Source of the DNA: Chara braunii
Taxonomy: Eukaryota > Streptophyta > Charophyceae > Charales > Characeae
Assembly: GCA_003427395.1 (NCBI GenBank)
Contig: BFEA01000459.1
Location: forward strand, 142,883 to 176,006
Reading direction: 5' to 3'
DNA: 33,124 bases
This document shows positions 1 to 10,176 of this stretch, piece by piece. Below the pieces are notes generated by a model. That model searched no databases, was not told the DNA's origin, and worked only from the letters and a program-made list of their open reading frames with translations. Both the position numbers and the translations under genes were made by a program. The stretch's first letter is position 1; each line of letters begins with the position of its first letter.

Positions 1-22
1 AAAAAATAAAAAGAGAATTAAA

Positions 23-375
23 ATGAGTGAGTGTGCCAGCACCTTTTCGACACCGCCATCTTTGCCCATTTTTAATTATATTTTGGCATTGAAAAATTCC
101 CTTAAAATTTACAGATATGTAGTTTACATAATCAATAACTCATTAAAAAAGTTTCAAAAAATAATAAAATTTTTTAGGTCCCGAAATAAAGTGAAAACAA
201 AACAAAATAGTGAGTGGGCGAGCACGTTTTGACACCCCCATCTTTGACGATTTTTAATGTTTTTTTTTGCTTAGCAGAATGGCTCCAAAATTCATAGGTG
301 TGTAGGTTACATCATAGAGAACTCACATCAAAAACTTCAGAAAAAAAAACGCTTTTGTAAGCTCCGAAATAGTTT
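23..375. repeat. Two tandem copies of a ~185-bp AT-rich repeat
   Basis: Copy one begins near 25 and copy two near 209. Both start with a GAGTGAGTG-like motif followed by GCAC, TTTTGACACC-like and CCATCTTTG motifs. Both then run through an AT-rich middle containing GTAGxTTACAT and end in a CCGAAAT motif. The copies differ at many positions and small indels, so the duplication is old or the unit is part of a longer diverged array that begins outside the window. A 69-residue open frame lies over the first copy but has no recognisable domain. Confidence 0.75.
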
Positions 376-480
376 TTGGCGGGGGCCGAACCTGGAGGTG
401 TTAGGCCCCCGAACGGGACCCCGAACGCCCGAACGTTCGGGGGCCAGCGCGGGGCCCCCCGAACGTTAGGTCAGGTAACC
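376..480. repeat. GC-rich inverted-repeat block
   Basis: This is a sharply GC-rich island in AT-rich surroundings. It contains the perfect palindrome CCGAACGTTCGG at 429-440, further CCGAACG motifs on either side, and GGGGGCC (439-445) facing GGCCCCC (453-459). It could fold into a strong stem. No coding signal is visible and its origin is unknown. Confidence 0.6.
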
Positions 481-481
481 C

Positions 482-484
<3 letters not shown>

Positions 485-525
<41 letters not shown>

Positions 526-547
526 ATATATTATATATATATATATT
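485..547. repeat. (TA)n microsatellite
   Basis: About 60 bases of almost pure alternating T and A, broken by a few TT or AA steps. It directly abuts the GC-rich inverted block. Confidence 0.95.
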
Positions 548-635
548 GTTGTACATCTTTAAAATGTCTATAACCCTTTATTTTTAATTTGTTTTTTTTT
601 TTTCTTTTTTAGCCCTAAAAAAATCTCTGTGTAAC

Positions 636-1243
636 CTAGGCTACCAGCCGGGCCGCCGGGGTCACCCTATTTTCCCAGGCTGCCCGACCGTGCAAGGCCC
701 AAGGGAAGTTCCCAACCAAAAAAAAAAAATAAAAAAATCCAAAAACTCTAGGCTACCAGCCGGGCCCGCCCGGGTCACCCTATTTTCCCAGGCGGCTCGG
801 CCGTGCAAGGACCTAGGGAAGGTCCCGGCCAAAAAAAAAAAAAAAAAATCCAAGAAATCCGAAAAAAAAAACTCTATTACGCAGAAAAATAAATTCAACA
901 ACTTGTGCCTCAGGGTCACATCGAAATTCTGTACCAAATTTAAAATAAAAATTTTAATTAAAAAATAATTTTTATTTTTTAATATTTATTTTTTTAATTC
1001 GTTTTTGGCCCGGTCGGGCCAGTGGACCAAGGCCACTCTGGTAGCCTAGCAAAAATTCCAAAAAAAATAAAATGTATTCTGCAGAAAAATAAATTGAACA
1101 ACTTTTGCCTCAGTATCACATCGAAATTCTTTACCAAATGTAAAATAATAATTTAAATTAAAAACTAATGTAGATTTTTTTGATTTTTTTATATTTTCTT
1201 GGCGCGGCCGGTCAAGTGGACCCGGGTCACTCTGGTAGCCTAC
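636..1243. repeat. Fold-back repeat with paired TAGGCTACCAG ends
   Basis: TAGGCTACCAG occurs at 637-647 and 749-759, and its exact reverse complement CTGGTAGCCTA occurs at 1,038-1,048 and 1,232-1,242. The left pair heads a duplicated GC-rich module (636-725 and 747-842). Each copy carries GGTCACCCTATTTTCCCAGG-type sequence and ends in poly-A. The inner part holds a second duplicated module (871-965 and 1,073-1,165) with GCAGAAAAATAAATT, CACATCGAAATTCT and TACCAAAT. The right pair is itself a duplicate (1,007-1,050 and 1,201-1,243). The whole is a nested, two-step fold-back structure without a protein-coding frame. Lysine- or phenylalanine-rich open frames over it are low-complexity translation. 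Confidence 0.7.
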
Positions 1244-1526
1244 TCTGTAACCGAAAAAAAAAAAACTCATTTCATCTGTTGTTTTTATTTAATTTTTTCG
1301 TTGTCTTTATATTTTTGATTTTTTTTTTAAGTATAGTAAAAGCTAAAAAAATAAAAATAAAAATATGAGGTTGTAGAACTTAAAAAGATCTACAACCCTA
1401 TATTTTTTATTTTTTTATTATTATGAGCCCGCGGAAAAAATAATCCGGGTCCCTTTGTAACCTGTCTAACGAGTTTTTCAACGGGGATTCAACACGATTT
1501 TCATACACACAGGGAAACATAGAAGA
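1244..1526. other. AT-rich spacer, no gene seen
   Basis: Homopolymer-rich sequence with two facing TTGTAGA/TCTACAA-like motifs near 1,370-1,395. I see no coding or RNA gene. It abuts the broken 3' end of the minus-strand LINE. Confidence 0.5.
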
Positions 1527-4500
1527 ACATAGTTTACACCAAGGTAGAACAATGTCTTTCTCTTCCAACGAGGTTCTATCAATTAGCCGATTATTTGTTG
1601 GAAGACATCGATGGATAATTTTTCATTGTAATTATGTAGTTTTTTTAGGCTTAGTCTTAATAGTTTTGAACCACTTCACATGTATGAGATCTTCCTTGAT
1701 TACATTTAGATGTTTCATCCATCTTGTTTGTACTCGCTCTTTCAAGTTCAATCTAGGCCTCAACATTCGGTAAGTTGATTTGATTGTCAATGAGTGGATA
1801 TTGCGAGTGCATTTTCCGTGTTTCCTTAAGGGGATCGACCATGACCAATAAATTGGATCTAATGTCAATTTATTAATTGCGCATGATGGTTTGCAAGCAA
1901 TCCATTTGTTTTTGTACTTCAAAACTCTGATCCTAAAGACCTGGTCAGTGTTGATCCATTTGGTTTCCTTCGTATGACTTTCCTTTAGACAATTGTTCCG
2001 ATCAATTGAGAACAAGGAGATTAAAATTGATCCCTCGCCGTTCACCACTACCACATTCCCTATTTGTTGGGGACTACCATGTATACCTACCCAATCACTC
2101 TCTTTGAGTTGTGTTTTTTTTCTAAGGATCCTTATCTATTCTATCGGGATAACTCCAGTGATTGTATCTAGTGTTTGTGTCGTCTTCTTGCAAAAACGTA
2201 ATATTGGTAAGAGATGATCAAGAGAGTACCAGTTTCGAGTTTCTGGGTTTCAGATATCCCTAATCCTTAGGATCTCATTCTTAACATATCCTTTCCACGG
2301 AGATTCCTTACACATCTGTTATTAAAAAGGGGTTGTTGACATACCTTTTTTCATTGGTTTTGAGAGATTTTATCTAATAATGGAAGTTTACACAAAGTCT
2401 TGAGAAGCTCCGTCCAAAATGAGTTATTTTTAATGTCCATTCTTGTGGCCTGACATTGTGTGTTCGCTAGCTAGTTTGCGGGCCGTATTCTTCCTCTTGG
2501 AATGACCCAGTGCTGATTTTCTAACCATATCAATGGATCTGTCACTTCTGGCACTTTCGATGTTAGTCTCAAGATCTGTTATTCAGCTAGAGTTAACCAA
2601 TGAGTCTCTGGATTGAAAAGTAGTTACTTGATCTATTGGATAGAGACCGTCATAGCTTGAGTGAAAGGATCTAAGATACCTAACCCTTGTTTTGTTTTAG
2701 GTTAAATTACTCTCTGCTATACTACTCTACTTATAACGTTTGTGAAATCATGATTACCTCTCCATAGGCTATTATTTGCCTTTGTAGAGTTTTAAGTGTC
2801 GATTTGTCCAATACCCATATTGCCGACTTGTACCAGAATGAGGCTAGAATAACATTGTTTATAGCCAGCGAACATTCTATAATAGAAGTTTGTTTATCTT
2901 TCTATGGTTCCAATTTTGTTAAGGCTGGTTTGAATATTTATTCATTGTTCCTTGTTAGTTTACCTTTTGCTGAGAGTGAGATCCACAACACCCTAATTGA
3001 GGTTGTAATTGGTAACCAACTGATGTTTGGATATTCAGGAGGTCTTACTCCCTGATGATGTATCTATCAATCTTGTGTTTTTGTCCCCCAGTTAATCTTC
3101 ATATCTAAGAGGGAGAATAATGTATCCATCAGTCTCTTGATCACTATCAAATTTTCATGAGAGACGTCCATTATGAAAGATAAATCGTCTGCGAACAAGG
3201 AGTAGACATGTATAGCTTCTTCTGTAATGTAGCTGACTTGTATACGTTTAATATTTTTATTGCATCTTAAGTTAGTCGCTAAGGCCTCCATCATGATAAC
3301 AAAGAGAAAGGGAGTGATTGGATCACCTCTTCTCGCCGAACATTCCAGCGCGATAGGTGAAGCCAAGCTACCACTTATCATCACCCTGGTTGTAGCATTT
3401 GAGTGTAGGATGTCGATCCATCTTCTAAGGTGAGGGCAAAAGTTAAACTTTTCAAGACATTTATCTAAAAAAAAACAGTCAACATGATCGTAGGTTTTTT
3501 CAAAGTCTACGAAAATGAAGGCTACGTTGCGCTTAGATTATCTTGAGAGTTTAACCAATTCATTTACTACTAAGATATTATCATAAATATTCCTACCTTC
3601 AATAAAGCTCGTTGAGCAGGATGAAATTTGATGAATAATGATAGTTATGACTTTCAATATACGGTTTGCGAGTGTTTTTGTTGTCAGCTTGTAGACTACT
3701 GTGATAAAAGTAATGAGTCCGTAATTACGAATATTTGTTTTATCTCTTTTTCTTTACAATCGAGTTAGTACCCCTTGTCCAACTATCTCTCTCATTGTAC
3801 TTGAGGTCCAGACTGTGTGATAGAAATCCATTAGGTCTTGAGCTATGTAATATCACATGACTTCTCATAATTCTTTGGGTAGACCATCGATTCCTTGAGT
3901 TTTACCTTCCTCCATCATCATAAGGGCCGACCAGATTTCATCCTTTGTGAGAGGACTTTCGAGGATCGTTTTCTGTTGATCGTTTAATAATTTTAGTTAG
4001 TGGTACTAAAAAATCTTATACCTCTTTCACTTTTTGACCCCTCGGTTGTTTTCTACATTATGATGTAAAGAGGGTTTTATAGAAGTCTCTTGTTATTTTC
4101 GTGCATGTCACTGTTGAGGCGACCAACGAGTGTTGGTTTCTGTCGGGGTTCGTGAAAGTTTCAAGTTCTAGTTTTTGTTGTTGCAAAAAATCTTGCATCC
4201 ATCACCCATTCCGTGTTATATCCCTTTAACTTGCCTCAAGTTTTGATCCCTTGTCAATGTTGTTCCATATAGTTTAATAATTTGGACTTCACGTCATTGA
4301 TTTTTTTGGTTATCTTAATTAGTTGAGGTTCATTCACTGAATCCTCTTCTTATTTTGCAGTTGTTGAAGTTGCTTTTTTAGATTGTATTCCTCTAGATGG
4401 CGTTGCTCAACAAGCAGTTTTGTATATTCATTGAATTTACGACCCAAAAATATTAGGTCGTTGTTAAACCATCGTATGCTATCCTTAATTTACTCCTTCT

Positions 4501-4930
4501 GTTTTCTTTTGAAGGAGCTAACATCGTGCAGTTATGCCTTGAAACTAGTTATTTTTAAGAGAGATATATTTAATTTATAGAAACCTTTACCTTGATCTGG
4601 CTTTTTCCTGAAGGAAAATAAAACTGCAGTCATAGTGTGATCAAGGTTAGGGAAGACATTGTGAGGGAAAATCTGTGCTATTTGAAGAACACCTTCTAAT
4701 TCTTCTGATAAAAGTATGAGATCTATGAGAGATTTCGATGCTTTGATTATAAGGCTCTTTCTGAAGCATGTGAACTTGCGTTTTGTGGAAGAAAATCGTC
4801 TATATGCATCAAAGAGGTTGAGAGATGTTGCACATTTAACAGTTTTTCAGCGGTGGGTCTACCTCGGGTTTTGTCCTCAAATGTTTTTGTATAGTGAGGT
4901 GATGTGACGGTATTGCACTGGATCTGTGCA
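1527..4930 (-). pseudogene. LINE (L1-type) ORF2 remnant, 5'-truncated
   Basis: Read on the minus strand, this decayed ORF2 begins inside the endonuclease at about 4,930. Its KSLIDLILLS segment (the SHIDLILLS motif of the other copy) is near 4,715, followed by NLDHT. The reverse transcriptase follows: GIDGLPKE near 3,890, VDFEKTYDHVD near 3,510, RRGDPI near 3,320, and an intact FADD catalytic box at 3,184-3,195. The thumb and C-terminal region run down to CKLC at 1,528-1,539, the start of the CCHC finger typical of plant L1-like LINEs, where the element is cut. Many stops and frameshifts make it non-functional. The longest open stretch is 105 codons (3,067-3,384). Residue-level similarity to the plus-strand copy at 15-18.6 kb shows they are one family. 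Confidence 0.9.
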
Positions 4931-6480
4931 AAGACTCATTTTAGATTAGTACCGTACTTAAAACATGGAGAGAACTATGATAACCCTTGCCTAACAAGAT
5001 AGCCCTTGAGAGATGGGAAGAGGTACGCCTATAACATTTTTTTAATAATAGATGGATCCGAGACTCAAGGGGGTATACGCTCCACGACACAGATTCACCA
5101 TGAAAAGGATGGATTAAAAGAGGTGTTATCAAAATTAATGACATATGGAATCAGGATGTATAACTTAAAGACCGAAAACCGGTGATAAATCTCCAGCAGC
5201 ACCTTCGGTATTGTCATCACCCGCAAGAAGGTCTCCAAAACATTATAGAGTTAAACCACCAGTACTTGGCCCAACTATCGATCGTGACGCTTCCCCGTTA
5301 ACGCCCTGCGGGTTTACGGCTTCGGGGTACCAGACCTCAATGGGTGGAAGTGCCAACCAAAAGAAAAATGAAACGGTACGTCGTCGCTTCAGCAGAAATT
5401 GGCGCGCAGGGGGTTCGACATTAATAGTTGGGCCAAGTACTGGTGGTTTAATGCCATTGGAATAGATTCGGATCCTTCGCAAAGGTCATAAAATTATTGC
5501 CAATGATTCAGTCGCTAGCAAAGGGCAATACGGAGTAGCTAATGTCGTGGATTTATTCTTTAGTGGTGTTATCTTATTGTCTCTTGTTCATATCACCGAG
5601 GATCGCATGCTTCTTTCGAACACCAGGAAGAGACCAATTGGGTGACAAGGGATCTAATCTTCAAAATCAGGACTCTGAGATTGAAGGACACATGGGTAGC
5701 TTTCAGACCAGACACCCCTATTTGGCAACTGACCTTAAATCCAATCAACTAAAAATGGTGTTCAACTATGAAAAATGATAGGAATTATGTTAGAAACCTT
5801 CATACATTACCAGTCAAATCTACATACCGAATGCTTCATCTCATAATCAATTAGAAAGATAAAGTAATGACTAGATGGACGAATCATCTGAACATCAGTA
5901 GAGAGAGTTTTATGAAAATCAAATGGTTCAGTATTATGAAATCTGAACATGCAAAAGCGGTTTCCCTTTAATGGCCAATTGATCACATATATCTTCTCAT
6001 TATTGATTGGTTGATTGATCTCCCATCGTTGGAACAAAAAGGCATTGTCCTTCCTTGGTGCAAGTTATGTAACACAGCCAGCTAAGAGATTCCTGAAACA
6101 ATTTAACATATTTTAAAGCAATGTCTGTGGCCCATATGGTTAATATGGAGATGGTGAGACAAGATATAATATCAACTAAACCCCCATACTCCATGGCTTT
6201 GGGATTGGAGAGCTATCCTGTTGGAATTCTGAACAACTGAACCACATAATGACTTCACTCAGGGTCAGAATCTATATCATCATAGAGAGAAGAGTGGTCC
6301 TCTGGCTATCTAGTTAAATAGGTGCACGTTTGAATAGGAAGCAACAAGACTTAATGAGCCAAAATTTACAGATACAATTAAACAACAAATCCAAAATGAT
6401 ATCTCAATCAAATGAGAATTTGAAGCTGCAACTTGGTATTGGCATTTTGTTGATGTGGTTTTGTTATTTCTATTTGTATC
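4930..6480 (+). pseudogene. LINE ORF2 3' fragment, interrupted by a MITE
   Basis: This is a plus-strand remnant of the same LINE family, 5'-truncated within the region after the RT. PNKIALERWEEV near 4,990 matches PDKIAPERWEEV near 17,960. RILRKG just after the MITE matches KILRKG near 18,240. From 5,720 to 5,960 it matches the C-terminal region of the minus copy (LTLNPI versus LTLDPI, KSTYRML in both, TRWTNHL versus TRWMKHL). It extends further than either other copy, into a CCHC-type finger: CKLC at 6,059-6,070, then HILKQC at 6,107-6,124. It carries several stops and frameshifts. Its 3' limit is uncertain and no clear poly-A tail was found. It meets the minus copy head to head near 4,930. 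Confidence 0.85.
5251..5451. mobile_element. 201-bp MITE with perfect 28-bp TIRs and TTAA ends
   Basis: Positions 5,251-5,278 are the exact reverse complement of 5,424-5,451. Both ends read TTAAACCACCAGTACTTGG from outside in. The outermost TTAA is probably the target-site duplication. The flanks align without gap to the uninserted LINE copy at 18,205-18,232, where ATAA (18,217-18,220) takes the place of one TTAA. That alignment requires a single TTAA in the empty site. The 145-bp core has no meaningful reading frame. TTAA duplication is typical of piggyBac-like elements, but a TA duplication (Tc1/mariner type) fits the same bases, so the superfamily is open. Perfect ends imply a more recent insertion than the decay of its host LINE. 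Confidence 0.9.
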
Positions 6481-8191
6481 TATTTATTGGTGGAGAGGTA
6501 ATTAACACTTACTACCCCAAAATCAGGGGACGTGTGCCAAAGGGCTCTCAGGAGTCGGGTTCCCGACCGAAGACGTCGAAGGCTTGAGACTCAAATAAAA
6601 GATAAAATACAATTCTTACACTCTAAACCTGAAATTCTCAAAAATATCAAAGACTTTGTCGACGAAATTGTCGTTGTTGGTTGGGGGGAACTCAAGAGGG
6701 GAAACCGAGACGAGTTAGATGGGATGGGGTACAGGGAGAATATGATGTGGAAGTGTGCAAAAATTATTCCTTGTTTTTTTTTGACTGACGCATTGTAGAC
6801 CTTGTTGTCATGATGTGCCCCCTAGCAGAATTTCCAGATCCTTTCCCCCCATTCCATTGAATCTTGCCCCTAGATCCTGGTTTGGGTATGAGTGAATGAG
6901 TCAAGGGTTGTCTGGATGTCTTATTAGTATGTCTCAGCACTAGTTTTAAAGGCAAGATTTAGCGCCCTATAAAGGTGAATAGGTGCTGGATTATTTCATT
7001 CAATTGATTCTCTCTATACAGATCAACCAAAAAAATTCTCAAGATGTTCAAAGGGACATTGGACCTAGTTTCCAGCAGGTGCAGCTCCCCACCAATAGAT
7101 GGACTCTGATGGAGTGAACCAAATTTGGATCTAATAGGAGGGGATGCTCTTATCACTCCCCCTAATATTAGATCCTCCAAAGTTTTTCTCAAAAAAAAAA
7201 AAAAAAAAAGAAGTACTACACTGTATCTCTCCCGCACCCAGCCTGCTCAACTAACGGATTAAATTTTGCAATGCTAGTTGCCTCTCCTCCTAAGCATAAG
7301 GCAGCCAACATCACCTGCCTAACATCTCCACCTTCTGAGCATATACACAACTTCTTATGGCTGCGTTGCAATGTAGGAAATTTCATTCCTTCTTGTATTG
7401 TACCTTAACCTAAAAACTTAACCCTGTGGGGTTCGGGTGGTTCCCCTGGGTTTCACCCTGTTTCATTTAAATTTAAATGGGGTGAACTATCAATTTGGAA
7501 GGTCAGACGAAATTTTATGTTTGTCAGAAACTAAGATAATAATGCTAAGGCTAATAATGGGGGGTGCAATCATGACAAGCGCCTAACGCACGCGCGCCGG
7601 AATTCAGAGGCCCTTAGCGTCTCCACGTCATGGGTTGATATAGCACCACGTTAGATCCTGGCAGGAGAAGGGTAGGGGGGAAGGTGCATGCCTGCTCTGA
7701 GTCCTTCGCTTCGTAGGATTCCGCGAAATTGCTCCATAGCCACCGTGCTCTTCAACACGGTAGACGACCTTGCATATGTTGACTCTGCTCAACATGGATG
7801 GAGTAGGCGGAGTGTGCCAGAGGTCGCAAAACCATTTTTTTTCCTACCCATATCCGACCCAGCTCAAGCCTTGATGTATCATATCTAGTCGGACCCATGT
7901 AAAGACTATTATTTTTACCCAGACCCAGCCCCCCCACGCTAATTTTTTTTTTTTTTTACCCGTACCCAACCCACCCAGGGTGATCTAAAAATTGTCTACC
8001 CATACCCAGCCACACCCAGGCCAAAATTCCCTTCACCCGCATCTAACCGCACCCGAACCTAGTATCCATCCTGCCCAGTCGTACCTGTGCCCAACCACCC
8101 GGGCTTGGTCTTCCCTTTTATCTTTATTTCAAACTTAGGCCTTGCGTGTCGGATTCCTTAGCTTCCATCCAAAGATTTCCGCTTCAAATTT
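6481..8191. other. Gene-free repeat region
   Basis: No recognisable gene. It includes a poly-A tract at 7,190-7,209, which could be the tail of an unidentified retroposon lying upstream, and the palindrome described at 7,452-7,486. From about 7,830 it becomes ACCC-rich. Short open frames here (up to 92 codons) show no domain and no conserved motif. Confidence 0.5.
7452..7486. repeat. Interrupted palindrome around CATTTAAATTTAAATG
   Basis: The 16-bp perfect palindrome CATTTAAATTTAAATG (7,464-7,479) is flanked by TTCACCC (7,452-7,458) and GGGTGAA (7,480-7,486). These also pair, leaving TGTTT unpaired on the left. It would form a cruciform or long hairpin. Function unknown. Confidence 0.7.
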
Positions 8192-8770
8192 TGGCGCCGA
8201 CAATGGGTCAGTGGCTAGGGATACTCACATTGATACTTTCTTGTCTACATTTGGCCGCAACTACAGCCAGATTTTGATGGATCTGACCGCAATTATGGCC
8301 AGAGCCTATTAGTGAATGTTGTATTCCATGGGATGAAACGATTGGGGCCATGCCAAATTAATAGTACGGTCTGACACTAGTACTACCTCAGACAAATAAC
8401 AGACGGCCAGAGACAAATTTATACTAGGGGCGCGCCCCAGTAGTACCACTATCTTCCCAGTGAAGAAAAAGGGTTAGGCCTGACCCCTAGGCTTGCCAAA
8501 TATGCCTACTATGCCTACAGGCCTCCAGTCACCCGCGTGAAACCTCTACCCAGCTGTACTCGGAACCAAGGCAAACCTTTGCCCGACCGTAACCATCTAG
8601 ACACTATGTCAACACCCAGCCCCACCCACCCTACAGTTTCTTGCCTCGGCCATATCCCCCCCTCAGATTTCCAGACCCAACTGCCCCGGTGCATACTAAT
8701 CACGCCATACCCGCACCCGTCCAGAACTGTCGAGTACGACTGGGTACGGTCGGGTCGGGTCACGACCACC
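7830..8770. repeat. ACCC-rich array on the left, GGGT-rich end on the right
   Basis: From 7,830 to 8,110 the plus strand repeats short ACCC-type words (TACCCATACCCAGCC, ACCCGTACCCAACCC, CACCCGCATC). From 8,580 to 8,720 similar ACCC words recur, and the block ends at 8,735-8,762 with the opposite sense (GGGTACGGTCGGGTCGGGT). Facing subterminal arrays like this are common in non-autonomous plant DNA transposons. I could not find clean terminal repeats or a target duplication, so boundaries and class are uncertain. Confidence 0.45.
8192..8200 (+). other. Possible tRNA-Asp primer-binding site of an LTR element
   Basis: TGGCGCCGA follows an A/T-rich stretch, and its first eight bases are complementary to the CCA end of plant tRNA-Asp. 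Several plant Ty3/gypsy lineages prime at a TTTGGCGCCG-type site just inside the 5' LTR. The match fails after nine bases and no gag-like frame follows; an ATG at 8,204 opens only a short frame. If real, this marks a badly decayed element whose LTR would lie to the left. Confidence 0.35.
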
Positions 8771-10170
8771 CAATGTCAACCTGTGGAGTGCGCCCCTGAG
8801 AAGGAAAAGTGTATGTAATAGGGCATGATAAAAGCAACTTACGTGCAAGTTTTTGTTGACGTACTGAGAAAATAGGTTCTTATAATAATTAAAGCAAGGA
8901 GATGCGACACAACAACAAGCTTACCCAGAGTTCGCTTACCACTTGAATAGCACGATCTCAGTATTATTGAGTGACTCACTCTCATCATGGTCTGTCAAGG
9001 CATAGGAGGGAGTAAGTCTCAGAGTAAGCAAAGACAAGTAGGGGTGACATAATTATTGTTATCGTTATCTGGATTTCGATTAATAAGTACGATCTCAGTA
9101 TTGTAGCTCCCTCTTAATCAAGGTATGTCGTGGCATCGGCGATCCCAATACTGTCATAGTGTTTAGTAGCTCTTCGTTCATCACGAGAGGATGTGGCTTT
9201 GATCTAACACTGTGGGGGATCGCTGATACGGAGACATGCGACGTACCTCTTTCTTGTAACTAGCAAGTAAAAGATTTGAGGCAAAAGGGTAGGAAGATTA
9301 GAAGCATCGTCTTCTGCTCGTAGTCTTTGGGCCAGCGGGGTGGATCCTGATTCTGCCTTACAACCTGCTTTTCATACTGGCGCCCTCCTGACCCATTTGA
9401 GGAGAAACTACATCGCGTACCCTAAATCTGACGAGTATAGTCAAAAGGAGAGAGAGAAGAGTAGTAAGGAGAGAAGACGCATTGACCGAACGTTGTAATC
9501 GTAAGGAGCAGTGAAGGTGTAGGGGAAGGACGTGAGCCGAAGTGGCAAAGAATATGGAATGAAGGAAGAAAGAGAAGCACTGCCGACGCTACAAAGGTAA
9601 AGATTAGTGAATTGCTGGCTTCAAGGAGAGAAACTTTCGAAGATTTCTAAGCAGGTATTTTCCTTCCCCTCTTCACCTTATCTCCCTGAAGCCTCATTCT
9701 CCTTGTGTCCCTACATGCCTTCTAGGTTCCAAGCCAGCATAAATAGAAGGAATCTGGTCACGAATCGCTCCTCACTAGGGTTGTACTCAGACTGCATCCA
9801 GTCTCTTCACATACCAAATGAGTTAGGGTGTATCCTGCCTTTCGAACCAATTTGAATAATACTATCAAACCCTTTCAAACGCTGCAATTCACATTTTTTT
9901 TTTTTAGTGAATCACAGTTCATTCGCTATTTAGGATTGCACGAGTGAATCATAGTTCATACGTTGGTCAAGATTGCACTAGGGTCTGTGATTTCATTCCA
10001 AAGTTGTTTGGGTTCAACGCTGATTTAATTATTTAAAAAATAATTTATCCTTTTAGAAAAAACTTAAAAAAAGAGAGAGCACTGGAATGAGCCAGAAAGA
10101 CATAGTGGCATGATCTTGACAAGCGTGCAATAAAGAATACAGATAAATCTGTGTTTACGTTTTCAAAGAC
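8201..10170. other. Gene-free region with degenerate repeats
   Basis: No recognisable gene. It holds the GATCTCAGTATT repeat (8,951-9,170) and a purine-rich stretch near 9,440-9,600. A poly-T tract near 9,894-9,905 is followed by two GAATCA(C/T)AGTTCAT motifs (about 9,908 and 9,945). An 82-codon open frame at 9,607-9,855 has no recognisable domain. Confidence 0.45.
8951..9180. repeat. Degenerate GATCTCAGTATT repeat, three copies
   Basis: Copies start at about 8,953, 9,091 and 9,141. Each begins GATCTCAGTATT or GATCCCAATACT and is followed by an AGCTC/ACTCTC module, an ATCA-G motif and a GT(C/G)-(A/T)GGC(A)T motif. Spacing is irregular (about 138 then 50). This looks like internal repetition in the noncoding part of a retroelement. 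Confidence 0.55.
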
Positions 10171-10176
10171 ACACCG

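Noticed and set aside
662-968. Lys-rich and Phe-rich open frames
   Set aside because: Produced by poly-A/poly-T runs inside a duplicated noncoding module.
1527-6480. Twin-priming inversion of a single LINE insertion
   Set aside because: Both arms contain the same 3' (C-terminal) coding region, which twin priming of one RNA would not give.
6960-7210. SINE ending in the poly-A tract
   Set aside because: No pol III A and B boxes and no flanking target duplication could be found; the tract alone is insufficient.
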